A stretch of 64,000 nucleotides of DNA from an uncultured Hoeflea sp. Its GTDB lineage: Bacteria; Pseudomonadota; Alphaproteobacteria; Rhizobiales; Rhizobiaceae. This document shows, one piece after another, positions 43,129 to 52,515 of this stretch (positions within the stretch are counted from its first letter, which is position 1; every line of letters starts with the position of its first letter). The stretch spans positions 1,178,001-1,242,000 of the forward strand of contig NZ_CANMVK010000002.1 of the NCBI RefSeq assembly GCF_947501405.1, written 5' to 3'. The notes beneath the pieces were generated by a model. The model was not told where the DNA came from, made no database searches, and saw nothing but the letters and a program-made list of their open reading frames with translations. The translations under genes and the position numbers were made by a program.

Positions 43129-46100
43129 CTATTCCGCGGCGATCGGCCTGGCTTCGTCCAGATTTGCGGCAGGCGCCGGGTAGGGGCGTTGTGGCAGTGT
43201 CGCGGTATCCTCCGCGCGGGGTTTGCGACGGTAAATCAGCGCAAACATCGGCGGCGTGAAGTAGAACGAGATCACAGTCGACAAAAGCACACCGCCGGCC
43301 ACCGCCATGGCGAAGGGCGGCCAGAATCCGCCGCCTGCCAGGATCAACGGCAAGAAGCCGCCAAAGGTCGTCACCGTGGTGGAGACGATGTGGCGGCTTG
43401 AACCCATCACCACATCCACCATGGCTTCGCGGTCGCCCTGGCTTGCGCGTGCGTTTTCCTGCAGCCCGGTCATGATGATGATCGCAGCATTGATCGACAC
43501 GCCGATCGAGCCGATGACGCCGATGATGGCGTTGATGCCGAAGGGGAACTGGAACACCGCCAGCGACAGGATCGACAGCCCGGCTGACAGCACGCAGACT
43601 ACCAGCGCCACCACGGATAGCCGGAAGGAATTGAAGGTCATGACGATGGTGGCGATCGTCAGTGTGACGATCAATCCGATCGAGGCCATCAGATTGTTGA
43701 GTGTGCTCGAGCGCGCATCGGCATCGCCGCCGATTTCAAGCCGGTAGCCCGGCGGCAGCGCGATGGGATTTTCCGCAAGATCGGCCTGAACCACCTTCAG
43801 CGCTTCCTCCGGCAAAACAGCACGCAGTGTAAATCCCTGAACGGTGTTGGCCCGCTCGCCGTTGCGGCGGTTGATCGCGGCGTCGCTGGGCAACAGCGAG
43901 ATCTCGGCAATCGCCGACAGCGGGATCGCCGCGAACGCTCCTGTCGCCGCCTGTGCGCGGGTTTGCGGGGACACGATCGGAAGATCGCGGATCAGGTTGA
44001 GATTGCCGCGCACATCATCGCCAAGCCGCACCCGGACCGGAAGTTGCTCGGAACCTTCGACCAGCGAGCCGCCGGTCACACCCTCAAGGCTCGCATTGAG
44101 CTGCCCGGCGACCGAGGACAAATCGAGCCCCAGCGCCCGGGCGCGCGCCTCATCGACATCGACCACCAGTTTGGGCGCCCCACCTGTCGACGTGGTGCGC
44201 GCCAGAATGATGCTGTCGACCGATGCAAGCCGCGTCATCAGATCATCGCCGATCTCGCGCAACCGGTCGAGATCCGGCCCCACCACGCGCAGCTCCACGG
44301 GTGCCGCCACCGGCGGCCCCTGTACCAGGCCGCGCACCAGAATCTGGGCGCTTGGCGCTTCGTCGCCGAGCGTCCGTTCCAGCCGCGCAATCAGCGCTTC
44401 GGTCGCAGCCGGTGAGGCCGTGGTGATCATCGCCTGGGCATAGCCCGGCGCATTGTCGCGGCCGCCGGTGACGTTGTAATAAAATGCCGGCGCGGATCTG
44501 CCGATGGTCCAGAACACCTGGCTGATGTCTTCCTCGCCGCGAAGCTGCGCGTCAAGGCGCTCTACCAGACGCTCGGTTTCGCCAATCGCGGTGCCCGGCG
44601 GCATGTCAAGCTCGATGTAGAACTGGTCGCGGTCGGTGCCCGGAAAGAACTGCGCCGTGAGCGACGACATCGACATGAAGCCCATGACCGGCAGCACCAG
44701 CGACAGCGCGATGGTGCGCACCGGGTAGTGAACCGCAAGCCGCAGCGTCCACGCAAATACGCGCGCCAGCGGGCCACCGGACACGCCCGAATTGAACCAA
44801 TTGGTCTGGCCGCTTTGCGGCATCACCCAGCCGGCGATTGCCGGGGTCACGGTGACTGCGATTGCGAAAGACCACATCAGCATGATGACCACCGCCATGG
44901 CGATGGAGCCGACAAAATCGCCCGCCGGGCCGGGCAGCAGGATCATTGGAGTAAAGGCCAATGCCGTGGTCAGTGTCGAGGCAAACAGCGGCGCCATCAA
45001 CCGGCTGACCGATTGGCGAACCGCCTCCACCCGGCTTATGCCTTCGCGGATTCGGCGCGCCACCTCGTCGGTCATCACGATGCCCGCGTCGACCAGCAGT
45101 CCCAGCGCCACAATCAACCCGGTCACCGACATCTGATGAATGGCAAGGCCCAAAAAGTTCATCGTCGCAAGGGTGGCGAAGGTGACCACCGGCAGGATGA
45201 CCGCAACAATCAACGCGGCGCGGAAGCCGAGCGTGATCAGCAGCACGCCCACCACCAGCGTCACGCCGATCGCCATATTGAGGCCGACCTCGGTCAAGCG
45301 GTCCGTGGTATAGCCCGATTGATCGAAAACCAGATCAAGCGAAAGGCCCTTGGGGATCCGGCTGCCGAACGTTTCAACGGTCTCGCGCATATAACCGGAC
45401 CAGACATCGATCTGCAGCCCGTCTTCAAGAACCGCGCCGACAAGAATCGCCGGCCTGCCGTTGTAGATCGCCATTTCGGTGAGCGGCTGCCGTTTGCCGC
45501 GTGTGATCGTGGCGATGTCCGACAGTCGCGCCGCCACGGTGCCGTCGCCCTCGCGCACCACGATGTTGCGCAACCGGTCGAGCGTCTTGATCTCGCCGGC
45601 GACTTCGAAAATCAGGTCATTGGACTGATCGCGCAGGCGCCCGGCCTGGGTCTTTGCGTCACCGGCGCGGATTGCCGCCGACACCATGTCCGGGCTCAGA
45701 CCCAGCGAGGCTGCGCGCTCGGCGTTGAGCGTGACCAGGATTTCTTCTTCGGGCGCGCCGAATTGTTCGACCACCTTGGTTCCGGGAATGCCGCGCAACT
45801 GGTCCGCCAGATCATCGGCATAGCGCGATGCAATGCTCAACGGCGCGTTGTCGTTGCGGAAGCTCAGAGCCAGAATAGCGGCATAGGCCGACACCCCGTC
45901 GCCGTCGAATTCCGGCGTCATCGCGCCTGGCGGGAAATTCGCCTCCGCATCCGCCAGCGCATCGCGGATTTCGGACCATACCTGCTCGATCCGGTCATCG
46001 GCGAGCGTCTCCTGCAACTCGATCGAAATGATCGAAATGCCGGTGCCGGATGTCGAGTTGATGGTGTCGATCTCCGCGATCTCCTGCAGCACCTCCTCGA

Positions 46101-46305
46101 TCTCCGTGGTGACGAGGGTCTCGACCCGCTCAGGCGCCGCGCCCGGGAAATTGGTCGTCACAGTGGCGAACAGATTGGTGATGGTGGGGTCTTCCTGACG
46201 CCCGATGCCGATCAGCGCCGACAGACCCGAGGCAATGAGCACCATCAGCACCAGAAACACCAGCCGCGGCTGCCGGAAGGGCAGGGTGGACAGCGACCCC
46301 GGCAT
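43129..46305 (-). CDS. RND efflux transporter, permease subunit
   Basis: 1058 residues, the usual length. Twelve membrane helices, with the large periplasmic loops after helices 1 and 7. The N-terminus (PFRQPRLVFLVLMVLIASGL) and TM4 (GLIVALGLLVDAGIVMTDEV) are the RND signatures, the latter with the proton-relay Asp. The pump takes up substrates from periplasm or inner leaflet and works with an adaptor and an outer-membrane channel. Start overlaps the adaptor stop by one base. No TolC-like gene is in the operon, so a TolC elsewhere is probably used. It is regulated by the divergent TetR gene. Confidence 0.95.
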   Translation of the reverse strand: MPGSLSTLPFRQPRLVFLVLMVLIASGLSALIGIGRQEDPTITNLFATVTTNFPGAAPERVETLVTTEIEEVLQEIAEIDTINSTSGTGISIISIELQETLADDRIEQVWSEIRDALADAEANFPPGAMTPEFDGDGVSAYAAILALSFRNDNAPLSIASRYADDLADQLRGIPGTKVVEQFGAPEEEILVTLNAERAASLGLSPDMVSAAIRAGDAKTQAGRLRDQSNDLIFEVAGEIKTLDRLRNIVVREGDGTVAARLSDIATITRGKRQPLTEMAIYNGRPAILVGAVLEDGLQIDVWSGYMRETVETFGSRIPKGLSLDLVFDQSGYTTDRLTEVGLNMAIGVTLVVGVLLITLGFRAALIVAVILPVVTFATLATMNFLGLAIHQMSVTGLIVALGLLVDAGIVMTDEVARRIREGISRVEAVRQSVSRLMAPLFASTLTTALAFTPMILLPGPAGDFVGSIAMAVVIMLMWSFAIAVTVTPAIAGWVMPQSGQTNWFNSGVSGGPLARVFAWTLRLAVHYPVRTIALSLVLPVMGFMSMSSLTAQFFPGTDRDQFYIELDMPPGTAIGETERLVERLDAQLRGEEDISQVFWTIGRSAPAFYYNVTGGRDNAPGYAQAMITTASPAATEALIARLERTLGDEAPSAQILVRGLVQGPPVAAPVELRVVGPDLDRLREIGDDLMTRLASVDSIILARTTSTGGAPKLVVDVDEARARALGLDLSSVAGQLNASLEGVTGGSLVEGSEQLPVRVRLGDDVRGNLNLIRDLPIVSPQTRAQAATGAFAAIPLSAIAEISLLPSDAAINRRNGERANTVQGFTLRAVLPEEALKVVQADLAENPIALPPGYRLEIGGDADARSSTLNNLMASIGLIVTLTIATIVMTFNSFRLSVVALVVCVLSAGLSILSLAVFQFPFGINAIIGVIGSIGVSINAAIIIMTGLQENARASQGDREAMVDVVMGSSRHIVSTTVTTFGGFLPLILAGGGFWPPFAMAVAGGVLLSTVISFYFTPPMFALIYRRKPRAEDTATLPQRPYPAPAANLDEARPIAAE

Positions 46306-47453
46306 CAGTCCTGCACCCGCACGGACTGGCCCGCGGCAACACGGTGCACGCCGGTGTCGATGAACCGGTCGCCATCACTGAAGGTGCCGCGCACATAGGC
46401 GTTTTCGCCGTCGGCATGGATGATCTCCACACCTTCGATCGCCACCTCATAAGGTTCGGCGCCGGGGATGGTTTTGATGGTCCACAGGCCGCGGATCCCG
46501 TCTTCAAGCGCCGCGACCGGCACCCAGCTGCCACGGCTTTCGACGGTCTCATAAAGCACTGCTTCGCCCGATTGTCCGAAAGCCAGATCGGTTTTGGCGT
46601 CGAGCCGCGCCCGCACCACCCGGGTTCGGGTCACCGGATCGATCTGCGGCAAAATGGCGATGATTTCGGCGCGGCGGGTTTTGCCTTCGAGCATCACCTG
46701 CATCGCGCTGCCGGATTGCAATTGATTGATCAGGTCGGGCGCCACGCCCACCCGGAAAACCGGCGGGCCGTCCTCCACCAGGGTCAGAACCGTTTGACCG
46801 GCGGCCACAGTGCTGCCCGGATCGATCATCCGAGCATTCACCCGGCCATCGAAAGGCGCGCGGATGACGGTTTTTTCAAGCCGGACCGAGGCCGCCAGAA
46901 TGCTGGCCTCGATCTCGGCCAGCCGCGCGGTCAATTCGGTGATGGTGAGCCGGGTCTGATCGGCCGTCTGCGCACTGGCAAAGCCCTTTTTCTGAAGTTC
47001 AGCCTGCCTGGCATCGGTGAGCTTTGCCAGTTCAAGCTGCGCCTCAAGCGCCGCCCTGGAAGCGGTAAGCCGTGCCACATCGGCGCTGAGCAAGCGGTCG
47101 TCCAGCATCGCCAGCGCTTCGCCCGTTTGAACCGTGTCGCCATCGTCAACCATGACGGTTTCAAGCGTACCGCCCTGTTCAAACGACACGGACGCGCTCT
47201 GCGGCGCTTCGATCTGGCCGGTGAAGCGGCGCTCGACCTGGTAGCTGTCCAAAATCTTGATCGGGCTCACCGACACCGCAATGTGTTCGGTCGGAGCCGG
47301 GGTTTCCACCGCCGCGGCGCGTTGGGCGATCACCACGGAGCCTTTCCAGATCGCTCCGCCGGCGAGAAGCAGAACCAGGCCGGTGCCCGTAAGCGCTGCC
47401 GTCAAACGGACTGATTTTTGAAAGAAGGTGCGAGGGGGTTGATCATTGCTCAT
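46305..47453 (-). CDS. RND efflux periplasmic adaptor subunit (HlyD/AcrA type)
   Basis: 382 residues from the ATG at 47453. An N-terminal membrane anchor (SVRLTAALTGTGLVLLLAGGAIW) is followed by the lipoyl half-motif TVQTGEALAMLDDRLLSADVARL, a coiled-coil hairpin (~110-190), the second half-motif VIRAPFDGRVNARMIDPGSTVAAGQTVLTLV, a barrel and a membrane-proximal domain. It connects the RND permease to an outer-membrane channel. It is the first gene of the pump operon and lies divergent from TetR with tandem operator-like palindromes between. Confidence 0.94.
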   Translation of the reverse strand: MSNDQPPRTFFQKSVRLTAALTGTGLVLLLAGGAIWKGSVVIAQRAAAVETPAPTEHIAVSVSPIKILDSYQVERRFTGQIEAPQSASVSFEQGGTLETVMVDDGDTVQTGEALAMLDDRLLSADVARLTASRAALEAQLELAKLTDARQAELQKKGFASAQTADQTRLTITELTARLAEIEASILAASVRLEKTVIRAPFDGRVNARMIDPGSTVAAGQTVLTLVEDGPPVFRVGVAPDLINQLQSGSAMQVMLEGKTRRAEIIAILPQIDPVTRTRVVRARLDAKTDLAFGQSGEAVLYETVESRGSWVPVAALEDGIRGLWTIKTIPGAEPYEVAIEGVEIIHADGENAYVRGTFSDGDRFIDTGVHRVAAGQSVRVQD

Positions 47454-47491
47454 CGCGTAAGCCTCGGTTGCAGTGGCCGCTCGGATCATCT

Positions 47492-47529
47492 ATGTAAGTG
47501 GCGTAAACATATGTAAGCGACGCTAACAT
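47492..47529. promoter_or_regulatory. Two adjacent 19-bp operator-like palindromes between the RND operon and tetR
   Basis: ATGTAAGTGGCGTAAACAT (47492-47510) and ATGTAAGCGACGCTAACAT (47511-47529) are imperfect palindromes that touch end to end. The second is nearly perfect (ATGTAAGCG against ATGTTAGCG); the first keeps the ATGT/ACAT ends. A weaker, related sequence, ATGTTAATGATACTTACTT, follows at 47539-47557. This is the pattern of a TetR-family operator array controlling both divergent transcripts. Confidence 0.65.
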
Positions 47530-47566
47530 TGTCAAGCCATGTTAATGATACTTACTTGAAAGGCGA

Positions 47567-48217
47567 TTGGATCACCCGGTGAGCGATTTCGGTAAAACGC
47601 CCGAGACTGCAGTGGAGGCCAAGGCGGGTTATCACCATGGTGATTTGCGCGCGGCCCTGCTTGGCGCCGTGCGTGGGCTGGTGGAGGAGCGCGGGTCGCA
47701 AAACTTCTCGATTGCTGAAGCGGCCCGCAAGGCCGGCGTCAGCAGCGCCGCCCCCTATCGTCATTTCAAGGACAAGCCCGATATTCTCAAGGCACTTGTG
47801 ATGGAGGCGATGCAGGACATGGCGCGCAACATGCGCGCTGTGATGGCCCCCTATCCGCCCGAATCGATCGAGCGCATCAATGCGCTTGGCCGGTGCTATA
47901 TCGACTTTGCCCGCCAGCATCCCGGTCTGTTCCGGTTGGTTTTCGGAGTATCCGAGTGCCATGAAGGCGACGCGGAACTGCAAGGGCAGGGGCAAAACGT
48001 GTTTGGCGTGGTTATCGAGACCGTCGCCAACTATCTGGGCATTGATCCAGCCGATCCCGAGGCCAAGCTGCGAGCCTATATGCTGTGGACCGTGGTCCAT
48101 GGCCATTCCTGGTTGGCGATCGATGGCAAAGCCAGGCAGAAGAACATCGATATTCCTGAAGACGAGTTTCTCCGGCAGATTTCCGCCGGTCTGATTGTGC
48201 CCTATCGCCGGGCGTGA
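47567..48217 (+). CDS. TetR family repressor of the RND pump
   Basis: 216 residues, probably starting with TTG at 47567 (AAAGG upstream); a GTG at 47579 is the alternative. The N-terminal helix-turn-helix is in GYHHGDLRAALLGAVRGLVEERGSQNFSIAEAARKAGVSSAAPYRHFKDKPDIL. The C-terminal ligand-binding part (LFRLVFGVSECHEGDAE, YMLWTVVHGHSWLAID) has the TetR_C_33-like pattern. It likely represses the divergent pump until a substrate binds, and itself through the same operators. Confidence 0.92.
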   Translation: MDHPVSDFGKTPETAVEAKAGYHHGDLRAALLGAVRGLVEERGSQNFSIAEAARKAGVSSAAPYRHFKDKPDILKALVMEAMQDMARNMRAVMAPYPPESIERINALGRCYIDFARQHPGLFRLVFGVSECHEGDAELQGQGQNVFGVVIETVANYLGIDPADPEAKLRAYMLWTVVHGHSWLAIDGKARQKNIDIPEDEFLRQISAGLIVPYRRA

Positions 48218-48306
48218 ATGCCAGTCCCGGCCCTTGCAAATCCGCGGCTTTGCCGGCAATAGGCTGCCAACGCCGCCATCCCTTGCGATCCTGGAAGGAC
48301 GCGAAG

Positions 48307-48984
48307 ATGCTCCCCTGGATACATCTCGACACCGCCGAACTTGAAGATGGGCAATCGCTCCGGCTGAAGAGCCGCGGGTCCGAGTTCTCGATCATGCTGG
48401 GATCAAACGAGCTCATGAACAGCAGGCTGAGCGGTTCCGAGGAAGCCCTGGCGAGACTGACCCTTGCCAAGCTTGGGGGCCGTGAAGCACCGCGCATTCT
48501 GATCGGCGGGCTCGGCATGGGGTTCACCCTGCGCTCCGCGCTGAAGGAGGTGGGTGAGACTGCGCAGCTCACCGTCGCCGAACTGGTGCCGCAGGTGATT
48601 GACTGGGCCCGCGGGCCAATGGCCGACGTGTTTGCAGGCAGCCTCGATGACCCGCGCGTCAGCTTGTATCAGGGCGACGTGGCCGAAGCCATTGATGCGG
48701 GTGGTTGGGATGCGATCCTGCTTGATGTCGACAACGGCCCTGACGGCCTCACACGCGAGAGCAACGATGCGCTCTACCTGGCCCATGGCCTCGCAGCCGC
48801 GTTTCGGGGCCTCACACCCGCCGGGGTCTTGTCTGTCTGGTCATCCGCACCGGATCCGGCCTTCACACGGCGGCTTGCAAAAGCGGGTTTTACGGTCGAG
48901 GAAGCGCCGACCCGCGCCAGCACCAGAAAACGCGGCGCCCGCCACATGATCTGGCTGGCGCAAAAGCCGGACGGGAGGCCATAG
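48307..48984 (+). CDS. Spermidine synthase-like methyltransferase-fold protein
   Basis: 225 residues from ATG 48307 (GGAAGG upstream). The class I nucleotide-binding motif is ILIGGLGMGFTLRSAL, followed by TVAELVPQVIDWAR (acidic residue for ribose) and DAILLDVDNGPDGL. This is the SpeE-like fold. The usual polyamine-binding D/Y residues are not clearly present, so aminopropyl transfer is not assured and a plain methyltransferase is possible. Cytoplasmic. It stands alone between the TetR gene and the Tag-like glycosylase gene. Confidence 0.82.
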   Translation: MLPWIHLDTAELEDGQSLRLKSRGSEFSIMLGSNELMNSRLSGSEEALARLTLAKLGGREAPRILIGGLGMGFTLRSALKEVGETAQLTVAELVPQVIDWARGPMADVFAGSLDDPRVSLYQGDVAEAIDAGGWDAILLDVDNGPDGLTRESNDALYLAHGLAAAFRGLTPAGVLSVWSSAPDPAFTRRLAKAGFTVEEAPTRASTRKRGARHMIWLAQKPDGRP

Positions 48985-49090
48985 CGGCGCTGACCCGCCG
49001 CTTCCGCTCCGCCAATCCCCGACAGCCTCGCAATCACCCACTGTGTGGTCTATTTTCATGGACCGATTGATCCGGATCCGGGAGGGTGCG

Positions 49091-49756
49091 ATGCGAAGTT
49101 TTGATGAAATTTTTGAAATCGCGGCAAACCGCAAGGGCGGCGCGGAGGCGCTGGAGGCCTTGCTGTCCGGCCCGAAAAGCGAGGCCGAAATCGCCGCCAT
49201 TCCCGATGACCGCTGGCTGGCAGCCATGACCCGCGGCGTGTTTCAGGCCGGTTTCAACTGGAAAGTCGTAGACGCCATGTGGCCAGGCTTCGAAGCCGCC
49301 TTTGACGGCTTCGACGTGGGCAGATGCGCCATGCTCAATGAGGAGGATTTCGAGCGCCTGGTCTCCGACACCCGCATCATTCGCAATGGCGCAAAGATCA
49401 GGTCAGTGCAGCACAACGCTGTTTTCGTTCAGTCGCTGAGCGCCGAACATGGCAGTGCCGGCAAGGCCATCGCCGCCTGGCCCGAAACAGATTTCATCGG
49501 ATTGCTGGAACTGTTGAAGAAAGGCGGAAGCCGGCTTGGCGGAACCACCGGGCAATATCTGCTGCGCAGCCAGGGAAAAGATAGTTTCATTCTGACCCAG
49601 AGTGTGATCGCCCGGCTGATCGCCGAGGGTGTGATCGACAAGCCGCCGACCTCGAAGAAGGCTCAGGCCGATGTCCAGGCGGCCTTCAATGCGTGGATGG
49701 AGCAGTCCGGCCGCTCGCTCACGGAAATCAGCCGTGTTCTCGCCATGAGCGTTTAG
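49091..49756 (+). CDS. DNA-3-methyladenine glycosylase I-like protein (divergent Tag)
   Basis: 221 residues from ATG 49091 (GGGAGGG upstream; a longer frame from 49043 is less likely). The blocks AGFNWKVVDAMWPGFEAAFDGFDV and FERLVSDTRIIRNGAKIRSVQHNA align with Tag proteins, which excise 3-methyladenine. However, the usual zinc ligands (Cys4, His17, His175 and Cys179 in Escherichia coli Tag) are missing, and the position of Glu38, which recognises the base, is not Glu here. This is a recognised zinc-free subgroup of Tag homologues or a paralogue with another substrate; activity is unproven. Confidence 0.75.
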   Translation: MRSFDEIFEIAANRKGGAEALEALLSGPKSEAEIAAIPDDRWLAAMTRGVFQAGFNWKVVDAMWPGFEAAFDGFDVGRCAMLNEEDFERLVSDTRIIRNGAKIRSVQHNAVFVQSLSAEHGSAGKAIAAWPETDFIGLLELLKKGGSRLGGTTGQYLLRSQGKDSFILTQSVIARLIAEGVIDKPPTSKKAQADVQAAFNAWMEQSGRSLTEISRVLAMSV

Positions 49757-50189
49757 TCGCGGGCGAGATGTCCCGCCAATGCTCGCGGGCGCACGTCGCG
49801 CAATCGTCGCCACATGCGAAAGCCACGCAAGTCCGGATTCCAGACGCCTGAAGCTGGCCCGGTCGGAGTGCGGAGGACTGCTCCTGTTCGCACCTGCGAA
49901 AGCGCATGTTCCCGCAAAGCGCGCAACGCAATCCGGCTGTCATGCACGCGAGATTGTTCGGAGCTCGGCCGAAAGGTCGGGTTTGCCCCTTCCGGAAATT
50001 TGAATCGGGATTTTTGAGAAATGCAATCAAAACGTGTATTCGCGCAATGCGAGAACTTGTGGCGTATGTTCACCTGTAGTTAACCGACTTCTAAAATACT
50101 TAATAATGAGACTATGAAAGTCTGACGACACTCCCTGACAGCGGCGAATGACAAGGCTGCGCTCGGAGCGAAAGATCGGGATCGTCTCA
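49757..50189. other. Intergenic region upstream of the globin-coupled chemoreceptor
   Basis: No gene is supported: the open frames here on either strand show no domain and no ribosome site. The last ~150 bases (50020-50140) are clearly AT-rich relative to the rest and contain TAATAATGAG-like tracts, so the promoter of the chemoreceptor gene is probably there. A TCGC/GCGA inverted repeat is at 50039-50051. Confidence 0.5.
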
Positions 50190-51764
50190 ATGAGCGGTGA
50201 CACAAACAACGCAAACAAAATCAATCAGAAGCTCGAATTTATTGAGATGGATCAGGCCCAGCGTAGGGCGCTGGCAGGTCTCAAGCCGACCATCGAGCGG
50301 ACCATCGGTGAAGCACTGGACAGGTTTTACAGCAAGGTCAGAACCACGCCGGAAACTGCTGCGTTCTTTCGCGATGACACCCATATCGAACACGCCAAAT
50401 CCAAGCAGATGGATCACTGGTCGCTGATTTCTTCCGGCGCCTTCGATGGAGATTATGTTGATGCGGTGACCCGTATCGGCAATGTCCACGCCAAGCTTGG
50501 CCTTGAGCCCAATTGGTACATCGGCGGTTACACCTTCATTCTCGATGCGCTGCTGACCGAAATCATCACCAGCCAGCTCGGCGGCGCCTTCGGCCGCACC
50601 CGCAAGGCTCAAGCCACCAGCCAGGGGATTTCGGCGGTCGTCAAGGCGGCGATGATCGACATGGACTACGCAATCTCGGTCTATCTCGACGCCCTGGCAA
50701 CTGAACGGGCAAAAGTGGAGGCCGAGAAAGCCCAGGCCAAGGCCGAGCAGGACCAGGCCGTCCAGGCGATCAATCATGCGCTGGAACGGCTGTCCAAAGG
50801 CGATCTCGAATTCAAGATCGAGGAAACCCTTCCCGAGGGTTTCGTGGCCATGGGCGAGAATTACAATTCGGCGGTGGAAGCCCTGCGTCTGACCCTTTCC
50901 GAGGTCCGCACCACATCGGTCAAGATCGATTCGGCGACCAACAATCTCTCGGCCTCTGCCGATAGCCTGTCGGGCCGCACGGAACAGCAGGCGGCGAGCC
51001 TGGAGCAGAGCTCGGCCGCCTTGCACCAGCTCAATGAGAGCATGAATTCAACCTCCAAGACCGCATCCGATGCCGCTCACCGTGTCGATGAGGCGGAGAT
51101 CCAGGCGCGGAGTTCAGGCGAGATTGTCGACAAGGCCGTCTCCGCCATGGGCCTGATCAGTTCCTCATCCTCGAAGATCGGCTCGATCATCGGCGTTATT
51201 GATGACATCGCCTTTCAAACCAATCTGCTGGCCCTCAATGCCGGCGTCGAGGCGGCTCGCGCCGGCGAGGCCGGCAAGGGCTTCGCCGTCGTTGCCCAGG
51301 AAGTGCGCGATCTGGCGCAACGCTGCGCGAGCGCGGCAAATGAAATCAAAGGGTTGATTACCGAATCCGCAGGCCAGGTCAAAACCGGCGTGACGCTGGT
51401 GGAGGAAACCGGAAATGCGCTGGGCGAAATCATCGAGTCCTTCTCCTCGGTTCAGGAACTGGTTTCCGCCATTTCAATGGCTGTGCAGCAGCAAACCAGC
51501 GGCCTTGCCGAGATCAGCGGCGCGGTCAGTCAGATGGATCAGATTACCCAGCACAACGCCGCGATGGTTCAGGATAACGCCAATGAAATCCATGGCCTGC
51601 GCAGAGATGCCGATGTTCTGATGAACAAGGTCAACCAGTTCCTCACGCGTGTTCCCGGCACGCAATCGATGCCTGCCGGGCAGGAACGACGCTTTATCAC
51701 CGTGGATCCGAATTCAGAGCAGGCCTCCGACATTCCCGGTGCAAGCCGGAGTGATGCCGCCTGA
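50190..51764 (+). CDS. Globin-coupled methyl-accepting chemotaxis protein (HemAT-like)
   Basis: 524 residues from ATG 50190 (GGAT site, weak). The N-terminal ~170 residues are a protoglobin/globin-coupled sensor domain: [58 protein letters not shown]; the proximal haem ligand is likely His100. A helical linker follows and then the MCP signalling domain with the hairpin tip [42 protein letters not shown]. No membrane helices, so it is a soluble oxygen sensor for aerotaxis that feeds CheA. No che genes are adjacent. Confidence 0.93.
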   Translation: MSGDTNNANKINQKLEFIEMDQAQRRALAGLKPTIERTIGEALDRFYSKVRTTPETAAFFRDDTHIEHAKSKQMDHWSLISSGAFDGDYVDAVTRIGNVHAKLGLEPNWYIGGYTFILDALLTEIITSQLGGAFGRTRKAQATSQGISAVVKAAMIDMDYAISVYLDALATERAKVEAEKAQAKAEQDQAVQAINHALERLSKGDLEFKIEETLPEGFVAMGENYNSAVEALRLTLSEVRTTSVKIDSATNNLSASADSLSGRTEQQAASLEQSSAALHQLNESMNSTSKTASDAAHRVDEAEIQARSSGEIVDKAVSAMGLISSSSSKIGSIIGVIDDIAFQTNLLALNAGVEAARAGEAGKGFAVVAQEVRDLAQRCASAANEIKGLITESAGQVKTGVTLVEETGNALGEIIESFSSVQELVSAISMAVQQQTSGLAEISGAVSQMDQITQHNAAMVQDNANEIHGLRRDADVLMNKVNQFLTRVPGTQSMPAGQERRFITVDPNSEQASDIPGASRSDAA

Positions 51765-51858
51765 TTGCGAAACCTGCCGCGCCTGACCGCGCAAGCGGTC
51801 GGGCGGGCATCGCTTGATCGGTTTGAGTTGTTTCAGACAGCCGCGGGGAGTGTCGCAC

Positions 51859-52515
51859 TCACGCCCCGGTCTTTTGGTCCAGCGCGCGGGTGCGTTCATC
51901 CACCTGCGCGCGGATCGCCGCAAGCAGCGCGTGCCGAGCGGTGGCGGCGCGGCCATAGTCGAGATTGAACCCGTAGTCGAAATCAGCCGCATTGCGGCCG
52001 GTCGAATGGGTCAGCATGGTCTCGATCTTGTCGAAGCCCTTGGCAAGTACGGCTTCGGGTGAGCCACCGGCGGCATAGTCGTCCCAAAGCGCGATGATCT
52101 CGGCGCGCAGATCCACGGGCAGGGGCGCGCACAATGTGACGAGATCGGCGCGTTCGCGCGCTGCACGGTCGTCATCGGCGCGTTGATGAATCGCAGGGAT
52201 ATCGCCCGAGATTGCCTCGCCAAGATCATGCACCAGACAGATCTTGATCAATCTGAACAGATCGACGCCCTGAAGCTCCTCGCCAAACAGCATGACCATC
52301 AGGCAAAGCCGCCAGGTATGTTCGGCCGTGCTTTCCTGCCGGCCTTCCGGCGTGTGACCGCTGCGCAGAGTGTCTTTCAGCCGGTTGGCCTGGTCCATGA
52401 AGGTCAGGATTGCGGCGATCCGTTCGTCCGAAGCCATGTGCGGTGCAGCCCCGGGGGCGTCATTGGCCGGCGGCGCGCCGTCCGGACGGATAGGTGTGAC
52501 AGGGCCGTCGCTCAC
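51859..52515 (-). CDS. HD-domain phosphohydrolase (YfbR/HDDC2-like)
   Basis: 218 residues. Metal ligands are visible: His in STAEHTWRLCLMV, His-Asp in KICLVHDLGEAISGDIPA and Asp in FDKIETMLTH. Length and motif spacing fit the HDDC2/YfbR group, which removes phosphate from deoxynucleoside 5'-monophosphates. Its start overlaps the AlkB stop by four bases, so the two are translationally coupled. The link between an HD phosphohydrolase and an alkane hydroxylase is not obvious. Confidence 0.88.
   Translation of the reverse strand: MSDGPVTPIRPDGAPPANDAPGAAPHMASDERIAAILTFMDQANRLKDTLRSGHTPEGRQESTAEHTWRLCLMVMLFGEELQGVDLFRLIKICLVHDLGEAISGDIPAIHQRADDDRAARERADLVTLCAPLPVDLRAEIIALWDDYAAGGSPEAVLAKGFDKIETMLTHSTGRNAADFDYGFNLDYGRAATARHALLAAIRAQVDERTRALDQKTGA

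Noticed and set aside
44728-46398. 556-codon plus-strand frame opposite the RND permease
   Set aside because: Antisense shadow of a membrane protein gene with low-complexity His/Arg content.
51785-51800. GACCGC-GCAA-GCGGTC hairpin after the chemoreceptor gene
   Set aside because: A good stem, but no T run follows on either strand, so a terminator is not supported.
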